Of a stretch of 64,000 bases of DNA, positions 25,460 through 33,318 are shown one piece after another; within the stretch, counting starts at the first letter, position 1, and the number at the start of each line of letters is the position of its first letter. A program made the position numbers and the translations under genes. The notes under the pieces are model-generated. The model ran no database searches, had not been told where the DNA came from, and was given only the letters and a program-made list of their open reading frames with translations. Source of the DNA: JBBCJR01 sp037190805 (GTDB lineage Bacteria > Pseudomonadota > Alphaproteobacteria > Sphingomonadales > Sphingomonadaceae); the NCBI GenBank assembly GCA_037190805.1, contig JBBCJR010000007.1, positions 146,367 to 210,366 of the forward strand, in the 5' to 3' direction.

Positions 25460-26620
25460 TCAACGGTGGCCGCCCGCCATTTGTCGTTCCCTCTTCGGAT
25501 CGTCCGCCAGCGCCAAGGCGGCGAAACCGGTCGCGGTGTCGGTCATGAACAGATAGGCGTCGGACGTCGGCTGGCGCTGTTTGTTGATGGATGCGGCGGG
25601 CACTCCTCCACTGACGCTGTTCTGATGCGCCACCAGCCAATCCCTCGCTCTGCGCAGCGGCGGCGCCTGTTGGGCGAGCCCCGCATCCTTCAGCGCCAAG
25701 GTGATCATCGCCGTAGCGAATCCATCGCTGACATCGGCGATGCTGCTGCCGTCTGCCCGTTGCCAGGATGAAAGCGACGTGAGACTCCACCCGCCATCGG
25801 CCCCCTGTGCCGCCACCAGTCCGTCGATGGTCGTCCGTCGTTGCGCTTCATCGAGAATGCCGTGGAGATGGCTGTCCGCCCATAGCACCAGCATGCGCGT
25901 GAACAGCGACGATTCGCGACCGAACGCCGAACGCAGGTAGAGCCTGAGCGCCTCCACATTACTCGCGATATCTGGCGACGAGGCATAGTCGTCGGGGGCG
26001 CGAGCGACTGCCACCGCCGCCAGCGTGGCCCCCCAATAGGTCGCCGTTTCCGATTCCCAAGGCTCCAGTCCGAAATCAAGCCACGGAAAACCGCCCTTCA
26101 GATCGCTGACCTGCATCTGCAACGGCCACATATTGGCGAAGGCGCGGCGGCTATCCGCGCTCAGGCCGCCTCTCCGCTCCTCGTCTCGGACCACCAGGAA
26201 CAAGGCGTTCAAAACCGCCTCTACGGATCGGGACTGGCTGCTCCGCGGCAGGCCGACCAACTGGTCGAGATAAAATGGTTCGACCTCGCGCCACATGTTC
26301 ACCCGCTTGACGATGTCGGCATACATGGCCTGCTCCACCACCGTCTGGCCGCTTTCGCCGAGCGCCCGACGGAGCGCGGGCCGGGCCAGCGCATAGGGCA
26401 GCCCGGTGTGACATGAGATGCAGCGCGTCCCGTGATCCCGTTCCGATTTTGGCCATGACCGCCACCAATCCAGGCGCTGGTCGAGATAGCGCGCCGCGGC
26501 GGCGGCATTCCAGCCGGCAGGTCGTCCCTGCGCTGCTGTGTTCATCCTGCCGGTGGCAACCGCAGCGCCCAAAGCAGCCGAAACAATGGCGACCCCGACA
26601 AAAACGAGCTTGGTCTTCAT
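25460..26620 (-). CDS. Secreted alpha/alpha-toroid (squalene cyclase-like) protein with CxxCH motif
   Basis: A 386-residue protein with an N-terminal signal/anchor (residues 4-24). One c-type heme attachment motif, Cys67-x-x-Cys70-His71, lies in 'HGTRCISCHTGLPYALARP'. The rest is helical with prenyltransferase/squalene-oxidase-like repeats, e.g. 'GLVAAQGADGGWSLTSLSSW' and 'DGFATAMITLALKDAG', ending 'TDTATGFAALALAD'. The catalytic acidic motif of true cyclases is not seen, so enzyme activity is doubtful. Similar CxxCH-plus-toroid proteins occur in Acidobacteria (from memory). It is convergent with tamB and has its own promoter candidate. Confidence 0.7.
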   Translation of the reverse strand: MKTKLVFVGVAIVSAALGAAVATGRMNTAAQGRPAGWNAAAAARYLDQRLDWWRSWPKSERDHGTRCISCHTGLPYALARPALRRALGESGQTVVEQAMYADIVKRVNMWREVEPFYLDQLVGLPRSSQSRSVEAVLNALFLVVRDEERRGGLSADSRRAFANMWPLQMQVSDLKGGFPWLDFGLEPWESETATYWGATLAAVAVARAPDDYASSPDIASNVEALRLYLRSAFGRESSLFTRMLVLWADSHLHGILDEAQRRTTIDGLVAAQGADGGWSLTSLSSWQRADGSSIADVSDGFATAMITLALKDAGLAQQAPPLRRARDWLVAHQNSVSGGVPAASINKQRQPTSDAYLFMTDTATGFAALALADDPKRERQMAGGHR

Positions 26621-26655
26621 TGCGCCACCATAATGCAGACGGGATGACGCAGAAC

Positions 26656-26683
26656 TTTAAATGACGATCGACTACGAAATCAA
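26656..26683 (-). promoter_or_regulatory. Candidate promoter of the CxxCH-toroid gene
   Basis: On the minus strand TTGATT (26683-26678), a 16-nt spacer and TTTAAA (26661-26656) resemble -35/-10 boxes at four of six positions each. Transcription would start near 26649, about 29 nt before the ATG. A perfect palindrome lies directly upstream of the -35 box, where activators usually bind. Confidence 0.4.
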
Positions 26684-26691
26684 CATTTCTT

Positions 26692-26710
26692 GAATATTGA
26701 TTCAATATTC
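26692..26710. promoter_or_regulatory. Perfect 19-bp palindrome, likely operator
   Basis: GAATATTGA and TCAATATTC are exact reverse complements around one central base. It lies 9 bp upstream of the candidate -35 box of the CxxCH-toroid gene in an AT-rich stretch that stands out from the GC-rich surroundings. The size fits the binding site of a dimeric HTH regulator. The regulator is not encoded here. Confidence 0.5.
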
Positions 26711-26881
26711 TGGCGATGAAAGGTTGGAGAAAGCTTCGTGAAAGATTCACGAAAGCATATGAAATCCATTTCGATTTCTATGTTGATCGAAAGACCAATG
26801 CTCCATCCGTCTGGATGGATTTACGCAAGCGGATAGGCAGGCGCGGAAACCATGCCGAGTCACTGCAAGCCAAATGGAGAA
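26711..26881. other. AT-rich intergenic stretch with further inverted repeats, no gene seen
   Basis: Between the palindrome and tRNA-His. It contains a second perfect dyad, TTCGTGAA / TTCACGAA around 3 bases (26735-26753), and a third, TCCATCC / GGATGGA around 4 bases (26802-26819). The base composition is clearly lower in GC than the flanks. An open frame starting at 26716 runs into the tRNA antisense and is not believable as a protein. Confidence 0.45.
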
Positions 26882-26959
26882 TGGGGCGATCGACGGGGAT
26901 TGAACCCGCAACCTCCGGTACCACAAACCGGCGCTCTAACCAATTGAGCTACGATCGCC
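26882..26959 (-). tRNA. tRNA-His (anticodon GTG)
   Basis: On the minus strand, G(-1) is followed by the acceptor GCGATCG, D-arm GCTC/GAGC, anticodon stem CCGGT/ACCGG with loop TTGTGGT (anticodon GTG), T-arm with TTCAATC loop, acceptor CGATCGC, discriminator C, and an encoded CCA (26884-26882). The extra 5' G opposite C73 is the histidine identity signature. All four stems pair. Confidence 0.97.
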
Positions 26960-27125
26960 ACGCGAAAGGCGCAGATAGGTCCGGCGGCCATGTGCGGTCA
27001 AGCGCCTTTACCAGAAGGCCAGTCTGCCAACTTTTTAGGCAACATTCCGCGCAGGTGCCCAACATGCGGGCAGTCGATGCCTCCCGCGCCAGCGAAAAGG
27101 CCCGGCCTTTGGCGAGAGTCGACTT

Positions 27126-27139
27126 GGCATGATTGCTGC
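27126..27139 (+). promoter_or_regulatory. Candidate sigma-54 promoter of glnBA
   Basis: TTGGCATGATTGCTGCG contains GG (27126-27127), exactly 10 bases, then GC (27138-27139), the invariant -24/-12 spacing of RpoN promoters. The match to TGGCACG-N4-TTGCW is good at -24 and weaker at -12. The ATG of glnB is 49 bp downstream. In related bacteria glnBA is under NtrC/RpoN control. No clear NtrC site was found by eye. Confidence 0.4.
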
Positions 27140-27187
27140 GATACGCGCGATGGGTCAGCCTGACGGCGCCCCCAGAGGAACAGAACC

Positions 27188-27526
27188 GTGAAGAAGATCG
27201 AAGCCATCATCAAACCGTTCAAGCTGGACGAGGTGAAGGAAGCGCTCCACGAAGTGGGCGTCAGCGGCATCACCGTGACCGAAGCCAAGGGGTTCGGCCG
27301 CCAGAAGGGGCACACCGAGCTTTATCGGGGTGCCGAGTATATCGTCGACTTCCTGCCCAAGGTCCGTCTTGAGGTCGTGGTCGACGACAATCTGGCGCCG
27401 CGCGTGGTGGAGGCAATCCAGTCCGCCGCTCACACTGGGCGGATCGGCGATGGCAAGATCTTCCTCTACACGGTCGAGGACGCAGTCCGCATCCGCACCG
27501 GCGAGCGCGGCCTCGACGCCATCTGA
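27188..27526 (+). CDS. glnB: Nitrogen regulatory protein P-II
   Basis: A 112-residue trimeric signal protein sensing 2-oxoglutarate and ATP/ADP. It controls glutamine synthetase adenylylation and NtrB/NtrC. It starts MKKIEAIIKPFKLDEVKEAL. The T-loop 'GFGRQKGHTELYRGAEYIVDFLPK' region (residues 35-58, quoted in part) carries Tyr51, the uridylylation site, and 'GRIGDGKIFL' is the PII signature. Its neighbour glnA begins 62 bp downstream; the glnB-glnA pair is typical of alphaproteobacteria. Confidence 0.97.
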   Translation: MKKIEAIIKPFKLDEVKEALHEVGVSGITVTEAKGFGRQKGHTELYRGAEYIVDFLPKVRLEVVVDDNLAPRVVEAIQSAAHTGRIGDGKIFLYTVEDAVRIRTGERGLDAI

Positions 27527-27588
27527 CTCCTCAGTCCCAACACCACCGGCACGACCGGCCAACCACCGCAGAGCAAGGAACGCGCACC

Positions 27589-29001
27589 ATGGCGAACGAC
27601 GCCAACAAGATCCTGAAGATGATCAAGGACAAGGAGATCGAGTGGATCGACCTGCGCTTCACCGATCCCAAGGGCAAGTGGCACCATCTGTCGATGTGCG
27701 CTGGCGTCATCGACGAGGACAACCTCACCGACGGTTTCATGTTCGACGGCTCGTCGATCGACGGCTGGAAGGTGATCAACGAATCCGACATGGTTCTGAA
27801 GCCGGATCTGGACGCCGTCTATGTCGATCCGTTCTCGGCCACGCCGATGCTGATCCTGATCTGCGATATCGTCGATCCGGGCACGGGTGAGCTTTACGCC
27901 CGCGATCCGCGCTCGATCGCCAAGCGCGCCGAGGCCTATGTCAAGTCGACCGGCATCGGCGACACCGTCTATGTCGGTCCCGAGGCCGAGTTCTTCATGT
28001 TCGACGACGTGCGGTTCGAGAACACCTATTCGTCGAGCTATTATAAGCTCGACGACATCGAGCTGCCCGGCAACACCAGCCGCGATTATGAAGGCGGCAA
28101 CATGGGCCACCGTCCCCGTGCCAAGGGCGGCTATTTCCCGGTCGCGCCAGTGGACAGCGCCGTCGACATCCGCGCCGAGATGGTCTCAACCCTCATCGAA
28201 CTCGGCCTGCCGATGGACAAGCACCATCACGAGGTCGCCGCCGCCCAGCACGAACTCGGCATGTTGTTCGGATCACTGACCGAAACCGCCGACCGCATGC
28301 AGCTTTATAAATATGTCGTGCACCAGGTCGCCCATGCCTATGGCAAGACCGCGACCTTCATGCCCAAGCCGATCAAGGAGGATAACGGCTCGGGCATGCA
28401 CGTCCACCTGTCGATCTGGGAAAAGGGCAAGCCGCTGTTCGCCGGCAATGGCTATGCCGGGCTGTCGGACACCGCCCTTTACTTCATCGGCGGCATCATC
28501 AAGCATGCCAAGGCGGTCAATGCCTTCACCAATCCGTCGACCAACAGCTACAAGCGTCTGGTGCCGGGTTATGAAGCGCCGGTTCTGCTCGCCTACTCGG
28601 CACGCAACCGTTCGGCTTCATGCCGTATCCCCTATGGCACTGGCGCCAAGGCCAAGCGGGTCGAGGTGCGTTTCCCCGACGCCACCGCCAATCCCTATCT
28701 GTGCTACGCGGCGCTGCTGATGGCGGGGCTCGACGGTATCCAGAACCGGATTCATCCGGGCGAGGCGATGGACAAGAATCTCTACGATCTACCCCCCGCC
28801 GAGCTGGCCGAGGTGCCGACGGTATGCGCATCGCTCCGCGAAGCACTGGATGAACTGGACAAGAACCGTGCCTTCCTGACCCGTGGCGACGTGTTCACCG
28901 ACGACCAGATCGATGCTTATATCGAAATCAAGCGGGCCGAGGTCGCCCGCTGGGAAATGACGCCCAGCCCGGTCGAATTCGACATGTACTATTCGGCCTG
29001 A
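27589..29001 (+). CDS. glnA: Glutamine synthetase, type I
   Basis: ATP-dependent amidation of glutamate, 470 residues, forming the usual dodecamer. The beta-Grasp N-terminus contains 'FDGSSIDGWKVINESDM'. Metal and substrate sites are in 'GPEAEFFMFDDV', 'HHEVAAAQHELG' and 'NGSGMHVHLSIW'; the ATP-loop region is 'NRSASCRIPYG'. Tyr399 in 'DKNLYDLPPAE' is the adenylylation site of the GSI-beta class, so PII/GlnE control is expected. An AGGAA ribosome-binding site precedes the ATG, and a strong terminator follows. Confidence 0.97.
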   Translation: MANDANKILKMIKDKEIEWIDLRFTDPKGKWHHLSMCAGVIDEDNLTDGFMFDGSSIDGWKVINESDMVLKPDLDAVYVDPFSATPMLILICDIVDPGTGELYARDPRSIAKRAEAYVKSTGIGDTVYVGPEAEFFMFDDVRFENTYSSSYYKLDDIELPGNTSRDYEGGNMGHRPRAKGGYFPVAPVDSAVDIRAEMVSTLIELGLPMDKHHHEVAAAQHELGMLFGSLTETADRMQLYKYVVHQVAHAYGKTATFMPKPIKEDNGSGMHVHLSIWEKGKPLFAGNGYAGLSDTALYFIGGIIKHAKAVNAFTNPSTNSYKRLVPGYEAPVLLAYSARNRSASCRIPYGTGAKAKRVEVRFPDATANPYLCYAALLMAGLDGIQNRIHPGEAMDKNLYDLPPAELAEVPTVCASLREALDELDKNRAFLTRGDVFTDDQIDAYIEIKRAEVARWEMTPSPVEFDMYYSA

Positions 29002-29026
29002 CGCCGCCTCTCATCTTCGGGTGATG

Positions 29027-29058
29027 AAACGCCCGGCGGCCCGGCCGCCGGGCGTTTT
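29027..29058 (+). terminator. Intrinsic terminator after glnA
   Basis: AAACGCCCGGCGGC pairs perfectly with GCCGCCGGGCGTTT around a three- to four-base loop, ending in TTTT. It lies 26 bp after the glnA stop codon. Confidence 0.88.
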
Positions 29059-29119
29059 CCGTCTTGCTGGCCGCAAGGTAGTCCTTGCCTCTGCTGCAGT
29101 GCATCAATAGGACCTTGTG

Positions 29120-30343
29120 ATGGCCTCTTCGTCCGTCCTGTCCCAGCTCTCGCCGCGCTTGCGATTCCGTGAGTTCGTAGCGATCGTCGCGGCGGCCATG
29201 GCGCTGAATGCACTGTCGATCGACATGATGCTTCCCGCCCTGCCGGACATGGTGGATACCTTTGGCATCGCCAATCCCAATCGAGCGCAATGGATCATCG
29301 CGATCTACTTGCTAGGATTCGGCGGTGCCCAGTTGATCTATGGGCCGCTGTCCGACCGCTTCGGCCGGCGACCGGTATTGCTGATCTCAATCGGTCTCTA
29401 CATTCTTTGCAGTCTGTTCGCGACTTTTGCCGAGACCTTCACTCTCATGCTCGTCGCACGGCTATGCCAGGGCATGGCGGCGGCCGGCACACGGGTCGTC
29501 GCCATCTCCATCGTTCGCGATTGCTTTGCCGGACGGCAGATGGCGCGCGTGATGTCGATCGCCCATATCGTCTTCCTCGCCGCCCCGATCCTCGCCCCCA
29601 GCATCGGCCAGGCGATTCTGATCATCGCGCCATGGCGATGGATATTCGCCATGCTTGCGATGATCGGCGCCACCGTCGGCCTGTGGGTCTGGTTCCGCCT
29701 CCCTGAAACCGGCGGTGCGGTCTCCAGCCATCCAGTACCCCTGGACCAGGCCGTTCGCATCGTGCTGACCGACCGCAGCTCGTTGGGCTACACCTTGGCA
29801 AGCACATTGATCATGGGCGCCCTGTTCGGGTTCGTGAACAGCGTCCAGCAGATTTTCGCCGATGTCTTCCATGACCCGGGCATTTTCCCGCTGATCTTCG
29901 CGGTGATCGCCCTCACCATGGCCGGCGGCGCCTTCCTCAATACCAGGATCGTCGAGCGATTTGGCACCCGCCGGGTCTCCCACAGCGCGCTGATCGTATT
30001 CATCGTCCTGGCGGCTGCGCATTCGGCCGTGGCTTTGTCCGGTCTGGAAACCCTGCAGAGCTTTGCGCTGTTTCAGGCCGGCCTGATGTTCTGCTTCGGC
30101 CTGACGTCGGCCAATTTCAATGCCATGGCCATGGAAGGCTTGGCTGCAGTGGCTGGCACCGCCTCATCCTTACAGGGCTTCTTCTCGACCGTTGCCGCAT
30201 CATTGCTCGGAATCGTGATCGGACAGGCATTTGACGGCAGCACCATACCGCTGGCCGTCGGCGCCCTGATCGTGGGCCTCATCGCGCTCCCTGTCGTCGC
30301 CCTGACGGAAGGCGGCCGCCTGTTTCGTCCTCACCAGGCGTGA
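29120..30343 (+). CDS. MFS drug-efflux transporter, Bcr/CflA type
   Basis: A 407-residue, 12-helix major-facilitator protein. 'SIDMMLPALPDMVDTFGI' in helix 1 is the Bcr/CflA hallmark, 'GPLSDRFGRRPVLL' is the MFS motif A between helices 2 and 3, and 'GMAAAGTRVVAISIVRD' covers the helix 4-5 motif C region. Such proteins export chloramphenicol, bicyclomycin or similar drugs; the substrate is unknown here. The AGGA seven bases before the ATG at 29120 favours that start over the GTG just upstream. It looks monocistronic. Confidence 0.88.
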   Translation: MASSSVLSQLSPRLRFREFVAIVAAAMALNALSIDMMLPALPDMVDTFGIANPNRAQWIIAIYLLGFGGAQLIYGPLSDRFGRRPVLLISIGLYILCSLFATFAETFTLMLVARLCQGMAAAGTRVVAISIVRDCFAGRQMARVMSIAHIVFLAAPILAPSIGQAILIIAPWRWIFAMLAMIGATVGLWVWFRLPETGGAVSSHPVPLDQAVRIVLTDRSSLGYTLASTLIMGALFGFVNSVQQIFADVFHDPGIFPLIFAVIALTMAGGAFLNTRIVERFGTRRVSHSALIVFIVLAAAHSAVALSGLETLQSFALFQAGLMFCFGLTSANFNAMAMEGLAAVAGTASSLQGFFSTVAASLLGIVIGQAFDGSTIPLAVGALIVGLIALPVVALTEGGRLFRPHQA

Positions 30344-30642
30344 GCGCAGAGCAGAGCAGAGCAGACGGATAGTTGTAGCGCGGGGATTTCGCCTCCGAAT
30401 GTTCTTTGGCAAATGTAGCGGCTGCGCCCGACACGGGCATTCGACTCGTACTGGCCTAGTCCGACACCGGTGTGGAGAAATGGGAGCATAGCGGGCGGGG
30501 GCACATAAGACCGCCCACCTGCGCGCCCTCTGGCATCCTTCAGCCCGGCCCCGCCCCGGCAGGATCGATAACGAGGCCAGACACGGCGAACTGCAGCAAG
30601 CCTTTTACCGAAAATTCAACGCTTGCGCGCAAATATCCGGGC
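30344..30642. other. Intergenic region with a short GCAGA tandem repeat; no gene seen
   Basis: Right after the MFS stop codon there are four copies of GCAGA (30346-30365). The rest holds a weak hairpin, GGGCGG / CCGCCC around 12 bases (about 30500-30530), and a TTGCGCGCAA palindrome (30623-30632) just before the next gene. I see no credible coding frame, tRNA or strong promoter. Confidence 0.5.
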
Positions 30643-31110
30643 ATGACCGCTCTGCCCCAACATCCATTGGCCCTTGGTCGGTCCACCGAGCCGGGCTTGG
30701 TCGACCCCGCCAGCGGGCTCGCGAGCGATTATCTGAATCAGTTCCACGAGGTCATCCTGCTGCTCGATCTCGTCAGCCAGGATGGCGAATGCCTGGCCGA
30801 ATTGGATGGCTGGTTCCCGCGCAGCTATCTTGGGCATTTTGGGGCCAGCACGCTCGCGGAGCGCGCAATGGTGATCGATGCCTATATGCGCTGCACACCC
30901 GTTACCCGGCGTCTGTTCGACAGGCTGTGCGCGGAAACCGGGAATATGGTGTCTGCAGGACTGGACGCGCTGATGCGCGGCGAGCCGACTGGGAACGTCG
31001 CTATCGCGCCTGCCGCCAGGGTGTTGGCGAGCGAACTGCGCGAAGCGGTCCACAGGCTGGAGGAGGTCATCCATCCCCGAGGTCTCGGCCGGCCGACAAT
31101 CGGCTTCTGA
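30643..31110 (+). CDS. Hypothetical protein, soluble helical
   Basis: A 155-residue protein, not recognised. It starts MTALPQHPLALG and is predicted mostly helical: 'YLNQFHEVILLLDLVSQDGECLAEL', 'TLAERAMVIDAYMRC', 'VTRRLFDRLCAETGNMV', 'LASELREAVHRLEEVI'. There is no signal peptide or membrane segment. Upstream in-frame codons (from 30472) are GC-biased and repeat-like, so I start at 30643; no good ribosome-binding site is seen at either. Codon use matches the neighbours, so it is probably a real lineage-specific gene. Confidence 0.6.
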   Translation: MTALPQHPLALGRSTEPGLVDPASGLASDYLNQFHEVILLLDLVSQDGECLAELDGWFPRSYLGHFGASTLAERAMVIDAYMRCTPVTRRLFDRLCAETGNMVSAGLDALMRGEPTGNVAIAPAARVLASELREAVHRLEEVIHPRGLGRPTIGF

Positions 31111-31345
31111 TCCTCTAGAATTGCATCCATGAGCCAACCCGGACAACTGAGGACCGAGCCGCCTTCCCAGACCTCCCTTTTGTCGAGCCTATGCATCTAA
31201 AAGGCCGCAGGGATTAATAGTCGGGAGCGCCTGTTGTCAGGTCTACAGACCATCCTCCCAAGCTCTTGGAGAAGGGAGCGCGACAGCGTTTTAGCATAGC
31301 GACTGGTGCGCAACTTCGAACCAGCTTGTCGCTTCCCACTCAACA
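31111..31345. other. Intergenic gap between two convergent genes; no gene seen
   Basis: Apart from a small GGTCT / AGACC hairpin near 31240 and the bidirectional terminator at its right-hand end, I see no coding frame or RNA signature in this stretch. Confidence 0.4.
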
Positions 31346-31384
31346 AAAAGGGGCGGCTCTCCATCGGAGAACCGCCCCTTTTTA
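31346..31384. terminator. Bidirectional intrinsic terminator
   Basis: AAAAAGGGGCGGCTCTCC pairs with GGAGAACCGCCCCTTTTT around ATC with a single mismatch. A-run on the left and T-run on the right make it work in both directions. It sits 19 bp beyond the last exbD stop and serves the tonB-exbBD operon (minus strand), and possibly the hypothetical gene from the other side. Confidence 0.9.
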
Positions 31385-31403
31385 TCAATGCTTCAAGCGA
31401 CCC

Positions 31404-31832
31404 TTATTCGCCGCCCGCGTAATTCTCGTTGCCGACAAAGCCCATCTTGGTGACGTTGCTCTGCTTGGCGGCCGCAAGGACCTGATCGACCACGACATAG
31501 CGCGCATTGGCGTCGGGCTGGAGGTGCAGCTCGGGCTCAGGGTCCATCTGGGTCGTCTGCTTCATATAGGACCGCAGCGTCGCCATAGGAACCGGCTGGC
31601 CATTCCAGTAAATCGTCCCCGATGGGTCGATATTGACCTTGTTCTTGACCGGATCAACGGGCGGAGGCTCCGTATTCGGAGTCGATTGCGGCAGATCCAG
31701 CTTTACCGCGTGGGTCTGGATCGGGATGGTAATGATGAACATGATCAGCAACACCAGCATCACGTCGATAAGCGGCGTGGTGTTGATATCCATCATCGGT
31801 TCGCCTTCGGCGCCACCGGACGACATTGCCAT
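31404..31832 (-). CDS. exbD: ExbD-type biopolymer transport protein (second copy)
   Basis: A 142-residue TolR/ExbD protein with a short cytoplasmic N-terminus, one membrane helix 'PLIDVMLVLLIMFIITIPI' and a periplasmic domain. The conserved Asp of the proton path is in 'TTPLIDVMLVLL'. It lies 30 bp after the other exbD and is distinct in sequence (161 versus 142 residues). With ExbB it energises TonB. Confidence 0.92.
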   Translation of the reverse strand: MAMSSGGAEGEPMMDINTTPLIDVMLVLLIMFIITIPIQTHAVKLDLPQSTPNTEPPPVDPVKNKVNIDPSGTIYWNGQPVPMATLRSYMKQTTQMDPEPELHLQPDANARYVVVDQVLAAAKQSNVTKMGFVGNENYAGGE

Positions 31833-31862
31833 TTCAAATACTCCTCTCGATACCGCTCTCGA

Positions 31863-32348
<486 letters not shown>

Positions 32349-32408
32349 GGATTAATATTCCTATTCTAGTTCCGGTGACCGGTCGAACGATTACCTCGCC
32401 TCTCCATC

Positions 32409-32436
32409 CCCGGCCGGAGGGTTTTCCCCGGCCGGG
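32409..32436 (-). terminator. GC-rich hairpin between exbB and exbD
   Basis: CCCGGCCGG and CCGGCCGGG form a perfect 9-bp stem 10 bp after the exbB stop codon. There is no T-run, so it probably stabilises the upstream exbB message or reduces read-through rather than fully terminating. Confidence 0.5.
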
Positions 32437-32446
32437 AAAGCAGATG

Positions 32447-33247
32447 TCAGGGCTTCGGCGGGGTCGTCGGGCTCTTCACCGCCTGTGACGGGGTGATGGT
32501 AGCCGGCGAGCCGGGGTTCTTAACGGCATTGCCGCCAGCGCCCGCGACAGCGACCGGACGAACCGCGCCGTTCGACATCATGTAGCCATAGACATCGGTC
32601 GAGAACGCACCCAGCTGCTCCAGAACCGCTTTGTTGCGACGGATCAGCCAGTTGTAGGACAGCACTGCGGGAACGGCCACGGCCAGACCCAGAGCGGTCA
32701 TGATCAGCGCTTCACCGACCGGGCCGGCGACCGCATCGATCGACGCCTGACCGGCGGCGCCGATCTTGATGAGGGCGCGGTAGATACCGATAACCGTACC
32801 GAACAGACCGATGAACGGCGAGGTCGAACCCACGGTCGCGAGGAAGGCGAGGCCGCCACCCAGCTTCGAGGCGATCGCGGCCTGGCTGCGCGCCAGCGAA
32901 CCGTGCACCCATTCGTGCTGATCGACGGGATCGGTCAGTCGACCATGCTGCTCCGAGGCAAGGAGACCGTCGTCGACAACCTGACGCCATGCCGAGTTCT
33001 TTTCGAGCTTGTTGGCGGCTTCCTTGAGGTTGCCGCTGTTCCAGAACGTGCGGCGCAGTGCCTTGCCCTGGTTCAGGATCTTCTGCTGCTCGTAGAACTT
33101 AACGAACAGGATGTACCACGAAACGATCGACATGAAGACCAGGATCAGGAAGGTGGCCCACGCAATGGTGCCTCCCTGTTCCAGGGCGGCCATCAGGCCA
33201 TAGGGATTTTCACCTGCACCATGGGCAGCAGCAGCAGTCGGTTCCAT
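32447..33247 (-). CDS. exbB: ExbB / MotA-TolQ-ExbB proton channel protein
   Basis: A 266-residue inner-membrane protein, the pentameric scaffold of the Ton motor. It has three membrane helices: 'WATFLILVFMSIVSWYILFV', 'GLAFLATVGSTSPFIGLFGTVIG' (in parts) and 'ALIMTALGLAVAVPAVLSYNWL'. The 'GSTSPFIGLFGTVIGI' segment is the family signature. A Pro-rich/Thr C-terminal tail follows. The tonB gene lies 71 bp upstream. Confidence 0.93.
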   Translation of the reverse strand: MEPTAAAAHGAGENPYGLMAALEQGGTIAWATFLILVFMSIVSWYILFVKFYEQQKILNQGKALRRTFWNSGNLKEAANKLEKNSAWRQVVDDGLLASEQHGRLTDPVDQHEWVHGSLARSQAAIASKLGGGLAFLATVGSTSPFIGLFGTVIGIYRALIKIGAAGQASIDAVAGPVGEALIMTALGLAVAVPAVLSYNWLIRRNKAVLEQLGAFSTDVYGYMMSNGAVRPVAVAGAGGNAVKNPGSPATITPSQAVKSPTTPPKP

Positions 33248-33282
33248 CGAAAAGTCCTCTTCAAATTCTGCATGGAAATAAT

Positions 33283-33312
33283 GAGCCGGCCGCCCATCAG
33301 GACGCCCGGCTC
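33283..33312 (-). terminator. Hairpin between tonB and exbB
   Basis: GAGCCGG and CCGGCTC pair across 16 bases, ending 6 bp after the tonB stop codon, and are followed on the minus strand by ATTATTT. It may act as a weak attenuator or processing site that lets tonB and exbB messages differ in amount. Confidence 0.4.
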
Positions 33313-33318
33313 AAAGTC

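Noticed and set aside
26882..26959. tRNA-His as an integration site of a mobile element
   Set aside because: No integrase, and no second copy of the tRNA 3' end was seen in the window.
27003..27125. NtrC-binding sites upstream of glnB
   Set aside because: No pair resembling TGCACC-N5-GGTGCA was found by eye.
26716..27132. 138-codon frame running from the AT-rich gap through tRNA-His
   Set aside because: It reads antisense through a perfect tRNA gene and has no ribosome-binding site or domain.
30346..30365. Four GCAGA repeats as a phase-variable tract or CRISPR-like array
   Set aside because: Only 20 bp, outside coding sequence, no spacers; too short to call.
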